Origin: Granulosicoccus sp964390335
GTDB lineage: Bacteria; Pseudomonadota; Gammaproteobacteria; Granulosicoccales; Granulosicoccaceae
Assembly (NCBI GenBank): GCA_964390335.1
Contig: CAYMHU010000001.1
Location: 62,001 to 126,000, forward strand
Length of the DNA: 64,000 nt
Reading direction: 5' to 3'
Shown: piece by piece, positions 17,636-25,571 of the stretch
Position numbering within the stretch: the stretch's first letter is position 1
Layout: every line of letters starts with the position of its first letter
Program-made: the position numbers and the translations under genes
The notes under the pieces: generated by a model
Seen by the model: the letters and a program-made list of their open reading frames with translations, nothing else
The model's database searches: none
Told to the model about the DNA's origin: nothing

Positions 17636-17863
17636 TTACTTAGCAGCTCGAATATCAGCAAGCACAGAATCGATGCCGCGCTTATCGATTATTCGCATGC
17701 CTTTAGAAGAGACCCGCAGGGTCACGAAACGATTCTCACTGGCCACCCAAAAACGATGGGTATGCAAATTTGGCAGAAAACGACGCCGACGCCGGTTTTT
17801 GGCGTGTGAGACATTGTTGCCGGACATTGGAGATTTGCCGGTTACTTGGCACACTCTGGACAT
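17636..17863 (-). CDS. rpmB: 50S ribosomal protein L28
   Basis: A 75-residue L28 with the family start MSRVCQVTGKSPMSGNNVSHA, the basic KNRRRRRFLPNLHTHRFW segment and the C-terminal GIDSVLADIR. It is a couple of residues shorter than the E. coli protein. It is the first gene of the rpmBG operon; its promoter must lie within 17864-18124. Confidence 0.95.
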   Translation of the reverse strand: MSRVCQVTGKSPMSGNNVSHAKNRRRRRFLPNLHTHRFWVASENRFVTLRVSSKGMRIIDKRGIDSVLADIRAAK

Positions 17864-18124
17864 CGAACACTCCGAAAAAGAAATTTATTAACGCTTAGCC
17901 GCCGAAGGATAGCGAATTGTCTGCCATCACTCAAGCACTATTACATGATTGGCCGAAAAAAAACCTGTGCCACGGCAACCGAAGCCGAACGGGCCTTTGC
18001 TTACCCGCCTGTCGAGATAGCCATATTGCAGCTACTATTTGATCGGATTTAAGCCCAAATATCCATTAAAATCATGACTATACTCATGCCATCGCCAACA
18101 ATATGGCCCTGATTTCCTTGTTGT
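17864..18124. other. Divergent intergenic region, no gene seen
   Basis: The 261-base spacer between rpmB (minus) and the ABC ATPase gene (plus). Short open frames in it lack Shine-Dalgarno sequences and recognisable protein content. It presumably holds promoters in both directions, but I could not identify convincing -35/-10 pairs. Confidence 0.5.
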
Positions 18125-18865
18125 ATGCAGCGTTCTACTGACAATTTGCTGGTGGCGACAGACCTCGGCCGCAAACTGGGCGATACCGGAGGAATAACGG
18201 GCGTATCGTTGACGCTCAATACCGGCGATGTGCTCGGGCTTCTGGGTCTCAATGGCGCCGGTAAATCCACTACGTTACGGCTGATGGCGGGCACGCTTAT
18301 GCCAGATTCAGGCTCCATCAGTATTGCCGGACATTCTTTGCTTGATGAACCCATGCTGGCGCGCCAGCAAATCGGGTTTCTGCCAGACAACCCACCGCTG
18401 TACAACGATATGCGCGTGCGCGATTATCTGGTGCTGGCTGCCAAGCTACGGCAGGTTGAACCGGCAGCTAGAGACACCCGCATTAACGCAGTCGTTGAAC
18501 AATGCGACTTGAACGATGTACTAACCAAGCGCATTGCTCACTTATCCAAAGGCTATCGGCAACGTGTGGGCCTGGCCCAGGCAATGGTGCATGAGCCCGC
18601 AGTTTTGCTGTTGGATGAACCCAGCAACGGTTTGGACCCGAATCAGACGCAAGGTATGCGTGATGCCATTAAACTGGCCGGCACTCACCAAAGTGTTGTG
18701 TTCTCAACGCATTTGTTGAACGAAGCACAAGCGGTTTGTAATCGTATTGCCGTTATCCACGAAGGCCGTTTAATTCATGAAGCCGCGGTCACGGGTGACA
18801 ATCGCCAGCTTGAAGATGTGTTCACCCAACTGATTCATGAACAACCGACAGCCGCACCCGCATGA
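18125..18865 (+). CDS. ABC transporter ATP-binding protein (GldA-like)
   Basis: A 246-residue ABC ATPase with Walker A GLNGAGKST (about residues 40-48), signature LSKGYRQRVGLAQA, Walker B VLLLDEPSNGLDP, and the H-loop FSTHLLNEAQ. The LSKGYRQR form is typical of the NatA/GldA branch of exporters. It starts a four-gene unit with a permease (4-nt overlap), a GldG-like protein and a DUF4340 protein. In Bacteroidetes related ABC parts support gliding; in Gammaproteobacteria the role is unknown. The substrate is unassigned. Confidence 0.85.
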   Translation: MQRSTDNLLVATDLGRKLGDTGGITGVSLTLNTGDVLGLLGLNGAGKSTTLRLMAGTLMPDSGSISIAGHSLLDEPMLARQQIGFLPDNPPLYNDMRVRDYLVLAAKLRQVEPAARDTRINAVVEQCDLNDVLTKRIAHLSKGYRQRVGLAQAMVHEPAVLLLDEPSNGLDPNQTQGMRDAIKLAGTHQSVVFSTHLLNEAQAVCNRIAVIHEGRLIHEAAVTGDNRQLEDVFTQLIHEQPTAAPA

Positions 18866-19602
18866 TCGCAACCGTTACGCAATTTGAATGTCAGTCGCTG
18901 CTGCGCTCTGTGCAAACCTGGATTATCGCCGGTGTCATGGCGGTGCTGTTCGCGTTTTTGTTTTTACAAGCTTTGGAAACGTTTCTGGAAGTGCAACCCA
19001 CACTGGCATTGCAAGACCACCCTACCGGCGTCAGTGGCTTCTTATCAGTGCGCTACCTTGCCCCGTTAGTGATGATCTTTGCATTAGTGGCGCCATTACT
19101 TGCAATGAAAAGCTTCAGTGATGAGTATCGTCAACACACATTGGCACTATGGCAATCCTCGCCTGTGTCTAATACGGCGTTGGTTGTTGGTAAGTTTTTG
19201 GGGGTTTACTGCGTTGTTGTGTTGCTAATACTGATCGCGTGTGTGATGCCGTTGCTGTTACGCTTCTTTGTTCCATTAGATTTAGGCGTACTGTCATCAT
19301 CCACATTGGGTTTATTGTTGGCGACCAGTTCGTTTGTGGCCATCGGCTTGTTTTTCTCATCGTTAACCAAACACGCTATTCTCGCGGTCGCCGCCAGCGT
19401 TATTTTACTGGTGGTGTTGTGGTTAATAGGTTCATCAACCAATCTCAGCATGCTGAAACCGTTTGCTATCCCAACTCATGTTGCCGGTTTTTTCCAAGGC
19501 TTTATCAGCAGTGCGGATGTGCTGTATTTTGTCATCATCACAGTGCTGTTTATTGCACTGACCATCGTAAGGCTTGATGCGTTACGACAATCGGGTGTGT
19601 AG
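18862..19602 (+). CDS. ABC-2 type permease (GldF-like)
   Basis: A 246-residue permease with six membrane segments. It starts with FECQSLLRSVQTWIIAGVMAVLFAF and has the ABC-2/GldF-type sequence PLLAMKSFSDEYRQHTLALWQSSPVSNTALVVGKFLGVY, in which the amphipathic EYRQHTLALW segment is characteristic. Its ATG overlaps the ATPase stop by 4 nt, indicating translational coupling. It would form a homodimeric channel with the ATPase. Confidence 0.83.
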   Translation: MIATVTQFECQSLLRSVQTWIIAGVMAVLFAFLFLQALETFLEVQPTLALQDHPTGVSGFLSVRYLAPLVMIFALVAPLLAMKSFSDEYRQHTLALWQSSPVSNTALVVGKFLGVYCVVVLLILIACVMPLLLRFFVPLDLGVLSSSTLGLLLATSSFVAIGLFFSSLTKHAILAVAASVILLVVLWLIGSSTNLSMLKPFAIPTHVAGFFQGFISSADVLYFVIITVLFIALTIVRLDALRQSGV

Positions 19603-19605
19603 TTG

Positions 19606-20940
19606 ATGCGCCAAACTCAACTGCAATACATTATTATTGGCGCGCTATTAACAGCCATAGCCGTGGCGGCTATTTGGTTCGCAACACAAACGAATCGTTC
19701 AGTGGATGTGACCGCCAACAACCGGCATGCTTTAACCCCGGAAACCGTGCTTGCCGTACAAGCATTGCAAGGCCCAGTAGACATTCTGGCGGTGCTTGGC
19801 CCGGATGAAACTCAACGGGAGGCATTGCGGACTTTAGTATCACGTTACCAGGCCCACAACCCACTGTTGACGCTAACGTTTATTAATCCTGAAACCGATC
19901 CTGAGCGCGTGCGTGCTTTAAACGCTGCTCCCAGTGGCGAGCTGATTGTGCAAGGCATGGGGCGTGAACAACGTTTGAATTCTGTTTCTGAACGTGCGTT
20001 AACGGGTGTGCTAAGACAACTTAATCGTGAAGGTGAGCGCCAGATTCAATTCACGCAAGGCCATGATGAGCGCATGCCAAACGATACCGGCGCAAACCAC
20101 TTTGGTACCTTGTCGCAACGCTTACAAAGTATTGGGCTTAACAGCAGCGATGTAAGCTTAGTAACGCAACCGCGCCTTGCAGACGAGTTGGACTTACTGG
20201 TTATAGCCGATGCACGCCGCCCGTTCTTTCCGGGTGAAGTTGCTGCAGTACTGGAGCATGTAAATCGTGGTGGCAATTTATTGTGGTTGATTGAAACCGA
20301 CCTTAACAAAGAAACCGGGCCAAAACTCAACGCACTGGCGTTGGAATTGGGTATCGAGATTTTTCCAGGCTTAATCATCGATGCCGCCAGCCAACAGCTT
20401 AACGCTGGGTCGCCCACGTTTGTGATACTCGATAGCTTCGCATCTCACCCAGTGACTCAAGGAATAAGGAGCCCGCTGCTGTTGCCTCAAGCACGCGCAT
20501 TGGCAGTCACGCCTTTGGCCGGTCAAACCCTACTTCCGCTGCTGCAAACACCCGAGGCCAGCTGGTCTGAAACCGGAGAATTAGCGGGCGCTGTGCAGTT
20601 TGATGAAAACACGAACGAAACGCGTGGCCCATTGGTTGTGGGCGTCACCATTGAACGATCAATAGCTGGCAGACAACAACGCATTGCCGTTATCGGGGAT
20701 GCTGATTTTGCATCCAACCAGTTTATTGCCAACGGCGCTAACTTAGCGTTTGCGGAAAGCTTAATGTTGTGGCTAACCGGCGATGCGGATGCATTGGCGT
20801 TTGTTACCCAGCCGGCGCCGGATGCGCGCTTAAACTTAAGCCCACAAAACATTATTGTGTTGAGCGTTGCGCTGCTTGTCGCGCTACCCATACTGCTATT
20901 TCTAACGGCGGGTATACTGGCATGGCGACGCCGTCGCTAA
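19606..20940 (+). CDS. GldG-like ABC-transporter auxiliary protein
   Basis: A 444-residue protein with one N-terminal membrane helix (about 8-26) and one C-terminal helix (about 415-438), with a large periplasmic body between. It matches the GldG/ABC_transp_aux pattern: RHALTPETVLAVQALQGPVDILAVLGPDETQR, NPLLTLTFINPETDP, RQIQFTQGHDERMPND, DLLVIADARRPFFPGEVAAVLEHVNRGGNLLWLIE, and IAVIGDADFASNQFIANGAN. It probably forms the periplasmic part of the ABC complex. ATG 19606 is preferred over the TTG one codon upstream. It starts 3 nt after the permease stop. Confidence 0.8.
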   Translation: MRQTQLQYIIIGALLTAIAVAAIWFATQTNRSVDVTANNRHALTPETVLAVQALQGPVDILAVLGPDETQREALRTLVSRYQAHNPLLTLTFINPETDPERVRALNAAPSGELIVQGMGREQRLNSVSERALTGVLRQLNREGERQIQFTQGHDERMPNDTGANHFGTLSQRLQSIGLNSSDVSLVTQPRLADELDLLVIADARRPFFPGEVAAVLEHVNRGGNLLWLIETDLNKETGPKLNALALELGIEIFPGLIIDAASQQLNAGSPTFVILDSFASHPVTQGIRSPLLLPQARALAVTPLAGQTLLPLLQTPEASWSETGELAGAVQFDENTNETRGPLVVGVTIERSIAGRQQRIAVIGDADFASNQFIANGANLAFAESLMLWLTGDADALAFVTQPAPDARLNLSPQNIIVLSVALLVALPILLFLTAGILAWRRRR

Positions 20941-20963
20941 TCAACCGTTTATACTAAGCAATA

Positions 20964-21761
20964 ATGAGCAGTCAATCAGCAAAGCGAAATCGTCTTATTC
21001 TTATCTTGCTGGCAACGCTTGCCATCTTGGGCGCAGCCATCTTCATGTTGCAACAAGACAAACCGCAAACTGCTGCTCAACTCACCACAAGCGACACCAT
21101 CGACTCTATCAGCATTACGCGCGCGAATTTTCAGCCTATTGAGTTAGCCCGCACTCAAGATGAATGGCACATGCGAGCACCCTATGCCATACCGGCAAAC
21201 AAGCAACGTATCGAACCCTTGTTATCGCTGTTAACACTACCTGATGCCGGCTACACACAAACCGAAGTGGACATGGACGCGGCGGGGTTAAACAACACAG
21301 ACACCAGTATTACTTTGAATGATGCAACGTTTATATTGGGCAACCAAGACATCACCGGCGAACGCCGCTACGTACTCGTTAACAACAAGGTTAGTTTTGT
21401 GCCAGAGTGGGTGTGGTCATTGATCAATGGCGGTGTTACTGCGTTTGCAGATTTAACGGTTTTGCCCGATATAAGCGATCCGCTGTTTATTGAAGACAAC
21501 GGCAATGTCGATAAACTTAATAACATTGATCAGTGGGCAGCACTCAAAGCCGATAAAATCATTGCTTTGCCACCGAGCCCCAACGCTCAACAGTTAGACG
21601 CGCCGGATTACCAGTTACAATTGGCAAAATCGGTTGAGATTAACGATGCGAATAATATTATTGCGAGCATTCATGTGTATTCAGGGTTTGCAACCGTGAC
21701 CACCCAGCCTGGATTTGCGTACGTAATAGCGCTTGAGAGTTTGGCCGCATTACTAAAATAG
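20964..21761 (+). CDS. DUF4340 domain protein of the Gld-like ABC cluster
   Basis: A 265-residue protein with an N-terminal membrane anchor (LILILLATLAILGAAIFML) and a periplasmic domain of the DUF4340 type (SISITRANFQPIELARTQDEWHMRAPYAIPANKQRIEPLLSLL). DUF4340 proteins follow GldG-like genes in many Proteobacteria, so this is the expected fourth member. The domain is shorter than many homologues, which carry two or more copies. Only 12 nt separate it from mutM, so mutM may be read through from this operon. Confidence 0.75.
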   Translation: MSSQSAKRNRLILILLATLAILGAAIFMLQQDKPQTAAQLTTSDTIDSISITRANFQPIELARTQDEWHMRAPYAIPANKQRIEPLLSLLTLPDAGYTQTEVDMDAAGLNNTDTSITLNDATFILGNQDITGERRYVLVNNKVSFVPEWVWSLINGGVTAFADLTVLPDISDPLFIEDNGNVDKLNNIDQWAALKADKIIALPPSPNAQQLDAPDYQLQLAKSVEINDANNIIASIHVYSGFATVTTQPGFAYVIALESLAALLK

Positions 21762-21773
21762 CATTAGGTTCCC

Positions 21774-22586
21774 ATGCCAGAATTGCCCGAAGTTGAAACC
21801 ACCCGCCGAGGTATTGAACCCTTTTTGGTGGGCAAGAGCATCAAGCGGATGGCTATTCATCAAAAACAATTACGCTGGCCTATTCCTAAAGACGTTTCGC
21901 TGTTGCAAGGTCATGCAGTTCAAAGCGTAAGGCGTCGCGGCAAGTATCTTTTGATTCAAAATAAACACGGTTCTGCAATTGTGCACTTGGGCATGTCTGG
22001 CAGTTTACGCATTTGCACGCCAAAAGAAGAACGACGCAAACACGACCATGTTGAGCTGTTCTTAAGCTCAGGCAAAGTGCTGCGCTTTCATGACCCGCGA
22101 CGATTTGGGTGCCTGTTGTGGCAAGCACAGAGCGAGCCTGAACATGCCCTGCTCAGTAAGCTTGGCCCTGAACCATTGCATAACGAATTCAATGCCGAAT
22201 ACTTAATTGAAAAAACACGCAAGCGTAAGGTGGCCATTAAGAATTTGATTATGAACAGTCATGTTGTGGTGGGTGTTGGGAATATCTATGCCAGCGAGGC
22301 GCTTTTTATGGCAGGTATCAGGCCCAAACGCGCAGCCGCAAGAGTCACACATGCTGAGTGTGAAAGGCTTGTAGAAGCCATCAAACTTATTTTGCAAAAA
22401 TCGATCGATCAGGGCGGTACAACGCTTAGAGATTTTGTGAATAGCGATGGTCAACCGGGGTATTTTAAGCAGTCTTTGTTTGTGTATGGTAGGGCTGGCG
22501 AACCATGCCGAGCGTGCAATACGCCGATTAAACAATTGGTGCTGGGACAGCGATCTACTTTTTATTGTAATCAGTGTCAGTCTTAA
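21774..22586 (+). CDS. mutM: Formamidopyrimidine-DNA glycosylase
   Basis: A 270-residue Fpg. The mature N-terminus PELPEVETTRRGIEP carries the catalytic Pro2 and Glu3. Lys57-region RRRGKYLL, the HLGMSGSLR loop, the helix-two-turn-helix VGVGNIYASEALF, and a C-terminal zinc finger with C-x2-C ... C-x2-C (CRACNTPIK and FYCNQC) are all present. It removes 8-oxoguanine and formamidopyrimidines and cuts the abasic site by beta,delta-elimination. All key residues appear intact. Confidence 0.95.
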   Translation: MPELPEVETTRRGIEPFLVGKSIKRMAIHQKQLRWPIPKDVSLLQGHAVQSVRRRGKYLLIQNKHGSAIVHLGMSGSLRICTPKEERRKHDHVELFLSSGKVLRFHDPRRFGCLLWQAQSEPEHALLSKLGPEPLHNEFNAEYLIEKTRKRKVAIKNLIMNSHVVVGVGNIYASEALFMAGIRPKRAAARVTHAECERLVEAIKLILQKSIDQGGTTLRDFVNSDGQPGYFKQSLFVYGRAGEPCRACNTPIKQLVLGQRSTFYCNQCQS

Positions 22587-22637
22587 ACCATTCATTCCCC
22601 CAGTATGAGACTTGGTGGACCCAGGGCAAGCGTCAAA

Positions 22638-22682
22638 GTTGACAATACGTCAACTCAGTGCTAAAGTTGACATATTGTCAAC
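22638..22682 (+). promoter_or_regulatory. Double palindromic operator of higBA
   Basis: Two copies of the inverted repeat GTTGAC-N5-GTCAAC lie at 22638-22654 and 22666-22682, with starts 28 bp apart. The central five bases (AATAC and ATATT) differ. Such paired palindromes are typical autoregulatory operators of XRE-type antitoxins, here presumably HigA. Confidence 0.75.
22639..22667 (+). promoter_or_regulatory. Probable sigma-70 promoter of higBA
   Basis: A consensus -35 TTGACA (22639-22644) sits 17 bp upstream of a -10-like TAAAGT (22662-22667). The -35 lies inside the first operator palindrome and the predicted start (about 22674) inside the second, so antitoxin binding would block transcription. 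Confidence 0.5.
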
Positions 22683-22694
22683 CGATAAAGCCAT

Positions 22695-23009
22695 ATGCAC
22701 ATCATTTCGCGCAAGCCATTTCGAGACGCTGCAGAGCGTTATCCGAACTCGCGCAATGCGATTGAAGATTGCTATCGTGTGCTGAAGAACGGAACCTTCA
22801 AAACGCCCCATGAGCTGCGCCAGGTTTTTCCATCACTGGACAATTTCAAGTATCGAGACCGATGGTGGGTCATTGATATAAGTGGGAACCATCTACGATT
22901 GATGGCCTTTATTGAGTTTAAGCATAATCGGCTGTACGTGCGACATATTGTCACTCACGACGAGTATGACAAGTTAACGGCCCAATATAGAAAAGAGGCA
23001 AAAAAATGA
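22695..23009 (+). CDS. higB: HigB-family mRNA-interferase toxin
   Basis: A 104-residue RelE/HigB-fold toxin. It carries the HigB_toxin pattern MHIISRKPFRDAAERYPNSRNAIEDCY, then FPSLDNFKYRDRWWVIDISGNHLRLMAFIEFKHNRLYVRHIVTHDEYDKL. HigB toxins cleave mRNA at the ribosome. The order toxin-then-antitoxin is the hallmark of hig loci. The ATG is preceded by a GATAAAG leader, and the stop overlaps the higA start by 4 nt (ATGA), indicating coupling. Confidence 0.88.
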   Translation: MHIISRKPFRDAAERYPNSRNAIEDCYRVLKNGTFKTPHELRQVFPSLDNFKYRDRWWVIDISGNHLRLMAFIEFKHNRLYVRHIVTHDEYDKLTAQYRKEAKK

Positions 23010-23428
23010 GCTACTCAGCATTGAAGAAAACGGCGCAGCGTTTGAGCAACCAGGCAAGCTTTGTTGTTGAGATTGTCAATGAGGACGAGTATGAGCAAGC
23101 ACTGTCATTGATGGACGAGCTCATTGAAGACTACGACAATCATCTCGTGTTGATCGAGCTGCTTTCCAAATCGATTGACCGTTGGGAGAATGACAGTCCC
23201 GATTTTGAGGAATTTAATCAGCGAACCAGCACGGGAGATTCTGCCGTGTCGTTATTGCGTGTTTTAATGGAACAACACAACCTTGGGGTGTCTGATTTAC
23301 CGGAGATTGGCAGCAAGTCGCTGGTCTCGAAGATTCTCAATCAGCGGGATCGTCAGTTAACTCGGCAACACATTGATGCACTGAGTCGGCGATTTAACAT
23401 CAGCCCAGCACTGTTTTTCTCTGTATAG
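23006..23428 (+). CDS. higA: HigA-family antitoxin, HTH at C-terminus
   Basis: A 140-residue antitoxin of the COG5499 type. The N-terminal about 75 residues are acidic and helical (EDEYEQALSLMDELIEDYDNH) and probably bind the toxin. A C-terminal XRE-like helix-turn-helix spans about 85-135 (LMEQHNLGVSDLPEIGSKSLVSKILNQRDRQLTRQHIDALSRRFNISPALFF). It should neutralise HigB and repress the promoter through the two upstream palindromes. Confidence 0.87.
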   Translation: MSYSALKKTAQRLSNQASFVVEIVNEDEYEQALSLMDELIEDYDNHLVLIELLSKSIDRWENDSPDFEEFNQRTSTGDSAVSLLRVLMEQHNLGVSDLPEIGSKSLVSKILNQRDRQLTRQHIDALSRRFNISPALFFSV

Positions 23429-23437
23429 GATTCCGCC

Positions 23438-23641
23438 GTGAACACTCCAGAACCCCCGCAAACCCAAACCAACCAAACCAAGGCAGAGTGGCCAATACCG
23501 GAGCTAAAAGAAAACGTTCATTTTTACATGGAGAATGGACTCATGGTGTTAACCGAAACTTATCACCTTGCTCGTGGTCGTTGCTGCGGCAATGCGTGTA
23601 GGCATTGTCCGTTTGATCATGTAAACGTTAAGCCAAAATAA
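23438..23641 (+). CDS. DUF5522-type small cysteine-rich protein
   Basis: A 67-residue protein with a polar, Gln/Thr/Pro-rich N-terminus and a conserved C-terminal region FTMENG-like FYMENGLMVLTETYHLARGRCCGNACRHCPF. The four cysteines (C-C-x3-C-x2-C) suggest a metal or Fe-S site. This fits DUF5522 proteins, whose function is unknown. It starts with GTG, has AGGA about 7 nt upstream, and lies 9 nt after higA, so it may be co-transcribed, although it is not an obvious toxin-antitoxin part. Confidence 0.7.
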   Translation: MNTPEPPQTQTNQTKAEWPIPELKENVHFYMENGLMVLTETYHLARGRCCGNACRHCPFDHVNVKPK

Positions 23642-23653
23642 GCCCTGCCTACT

Positions 23654-24457
23654 TTACAATTGCTTGTGAGCTACCTTGTGAATAATTGCTTGCAACTGTT
23701 CCAAGCCCTCTGTTAAAGCAGCTGGACCAGGCTGTAATATAAACGGAGACTTAATTTCGTGTAGCTCATCAGCTTGCACTGCTTTAATGGCAGACCAGCC
23801 CTCGCGTTCCTTTACTTTATCAGGCCTGAATTTTTTGCCACACCACGAACCGATGATAATGTCTGGGTTGGCGTCTATCACGGTTTGTGAGTCAGCTATG
23901 ATTCTGTCTTTACCATGAGACTTCTGACCAAGCTGTGCAAAGCAATCTGTACCACCGGCATAAGTAATTAATTCTGATACCCAGCGAATAGCAGAGATCA
24001 TTGGTTCATCCCATTCTTCGAAATACACTTTGGGTTTAAACGGCAAAGCCTCTACAGAAGCCTGTGCCTGCATTAAGCGTTCAACGTATTCATAAACCAG
24101 TAAGCGGCCCTTTTCGTGCGCTCCAACCATGCTGGATAAAGTCAAAATCATATCCAGAATTTCCTGGACCGACCGCTGGTTCATTATCAGTACATTGACT
24201 CCCATCCGAATGAGCTCGGCGGCAATGTCAGCCTGCAAATCTGAAAACCCAATGACAAGGTCTGGTTGTAAATCAACAATGCGATCGGTCTTGGCCGATG
24301 TAAAAGCTGATACTTTCGGTTTGTCGCGACGCGCTTCAGGTGGGCGAACGGTGAATCCGGAAATACCGACAATTCTGTCCTGCTCACCCAGTAAATAGAG
24401 AAGCTCTGTAGTCTCCTCGGTTAAGCAGACAATACGTTCCGGGTATTTGGGGTTCAT
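23654..24457 (-). CDS. BtuF-like cobalamin/metal-chelate-binding protein without signal peptide
   Basis: A 267-residue protein of the periplasmic-binding (TroA/BtuF) fold: RIVCLTEETTELLYLLGEQDRIVGISGFTVRPPEAR, DLQPDLVIGFSDLQADIAAELIRMGVNV, and PDIIIGSWCGKKFRPDKV. Unlike true BtuF it begins directly with the domain and has no signal peptide or lipobox, and no BtuCD transporter is nearby. It may therefore work in the cytoplasm or be a structural relative with another ligand. It is the last gene of the GH84-anmK-murQ run, 29 nt after murQ, so its product may be connected with muropeptide metabolism or merely be co-transcribed. Confidence 0.75.
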   Translation of the reverse strand: MNPKYPERIVCLTEETTELLYLLGEQDRIVGISGFTVRPPEARRDKPKVSAFTSAKTDRIVDLQPDLVIGFSDLQADIAAELIRMGVNVLIMNQRSVQEILDMILTLSSMVGAHEKGRLLVYEYVERLMQAQASVEALPFKPKVYFEEWDEPMISAIRWVSELITYAGGTDCFAQLGQKSHGKDRIIADSQTVIDANPDIIIGSWCGKKFRPDKVKEREGWSAIKAVQADELHEIKSPFILQPGPAALTEGLEQLQAIIHKVAHKQL

Positions 24458-24486
24458 AAAATTTAGCTAGTCTTTTATCTGAATGC

Positions 24487-25571
24487 TCACTCACACTCAT
24501 TGTGCGAATTAAGCGCTTGCCGTAGGTAACCAGACGATGCTTGCAGTGTTTGCGTTGCCTGCTCGTAGCCAAGCCCGGTCAATTTCATCAGGATTGCGGT
24601 TTTTACATCGTGTTGGCTCTGCTGCAGTAAATCACTCGCATCTTCTTTACTGCAGTCAGTGGCTTGCATAACAATGCCAATTGCTCGCGCCAGCAATTTC
24701 TCATTGCCCACTTGCACATCGACCATTAGATTTTCATAGCACTTGCCCATTCTTACCATGCTGGCTGTCGTCAGCATATTCAGTACAAGTTTCTGCGCGG
24801 TACCGGCCTTCATGCGAGTGGAACCGGTGAGTATTTCGGGGCCGACAATGGGTGTAATGGCAATATCAGCGTGTTCGGCAATAACGGAATCGGGATTGCA
24901 CGACAATGCCACGGTATGACCTGCCACTGACTTTGCGTACTGAAGTGCACCGACAACATAAGGTGTTCTTCCGCTGGCAGCAATGCCCACGACAACGTCT
25001 TTGTTGTTTACATTTTGTTGAATAAGATCTTCTTTGCCTTGTTGCGATGAGTCTTCTGCGCCCTCTTGTGATTTGAACATGGCTTTGTGCCCACCGGCAA
25101 TGAGACCAACAACCATTGATTCACTCACCCCGAAGGTAGGAACGCACTCAGATGCATCCAGAATACCCAATCGGCCGCTGGTGCCTGCGCCAACATACAA
25201 TAAACGACCGCCAATACTAAATGCATTACTGATCGCATCAACGGCTTGTGCTATTNNNNNNNNNNNNNNNNNNNNNNNNNNNNNNNNNNNNNNNNNNNNN
25301 NNNNNNNNNNNNNNNNNNNNNNNNNNNNNNNNNNNNNNNNNNNNNNNNNNNNNNNTAAACGACCGCCAATACTAAATGCATTACTGATCGCATCAACGGC
25401 TTGTGCTATTTGCGGTAGCTCTGTTGTTATTGCCTCTGCGACGAGTTTGTCCTGCTCATTAATTCTACTGACGAGCTCAAGTGAATTTAACGTGTCCAGA
25501 TCAGTGGTGCTTGCATTACGCGCTTCAGTAGCAAGTTTAGATAATGAGCTTAATAATTCGTTGTTAGACAT
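24487..25571 (-). CDS. murQ: N-acetylmuramic acid 6-phosphate etherase, interrupted only by a scaffold gap
   Basis: MurQ, read as two pieces around 100 Ns. The N-terminal piece (25571 to 25356) ends AFSIGGRL and the C-terminal piece resumes YVGAGTSGRLGILDASEC, the sugar-phosphate-binding SIS motif. The 55 bases on each side of the Ns are identical. Removing one copy plus the Ns (155 bases) leaves 930 nt, an intact 309-codon frame of normal MurQ length. The enzyme removes D-lactate from MurNAc-6-P to give GlcNAc-6-P, the step after AnmK. Its ATG overlaps the anmK stop (TAATG). I judge the gene intact in the organism. Confidence 0.93.
25201..25410. repeat. Identical 55-bp flanks around the scaffold gap
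   Basis: Bases 25201-25255 and 25356-25410 are the same 55-mer within murQ. Collapsing them restores the frame, so this is an unmerged contig-end overlap rather than a biological duplication. Confidence 0.9.
25256..25355. other. Scaffold gap (100 Ns)
   Basis: Exactly 100 ambiguous bases, a standard placeholder length. The flanking identical 55-mers indicate the true distance is minus 55, that is, no missing sequence. Confidence 0.97.

Noticed and set aside
17846..18052. A 68-codon frame between rpmB and the ABC ATPase gene
   Set aside because: No Shine-Dalgarno, overlaps the rpmB start region, and the peptide has no protein-like domain pattern.
24487..25571. murQ as a pseudogene or a tandem partial duplication
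   Set aside because: The apparent duplication is exactly the sequence at both edges of a 100-N gap and its removal restores a full-length frame.
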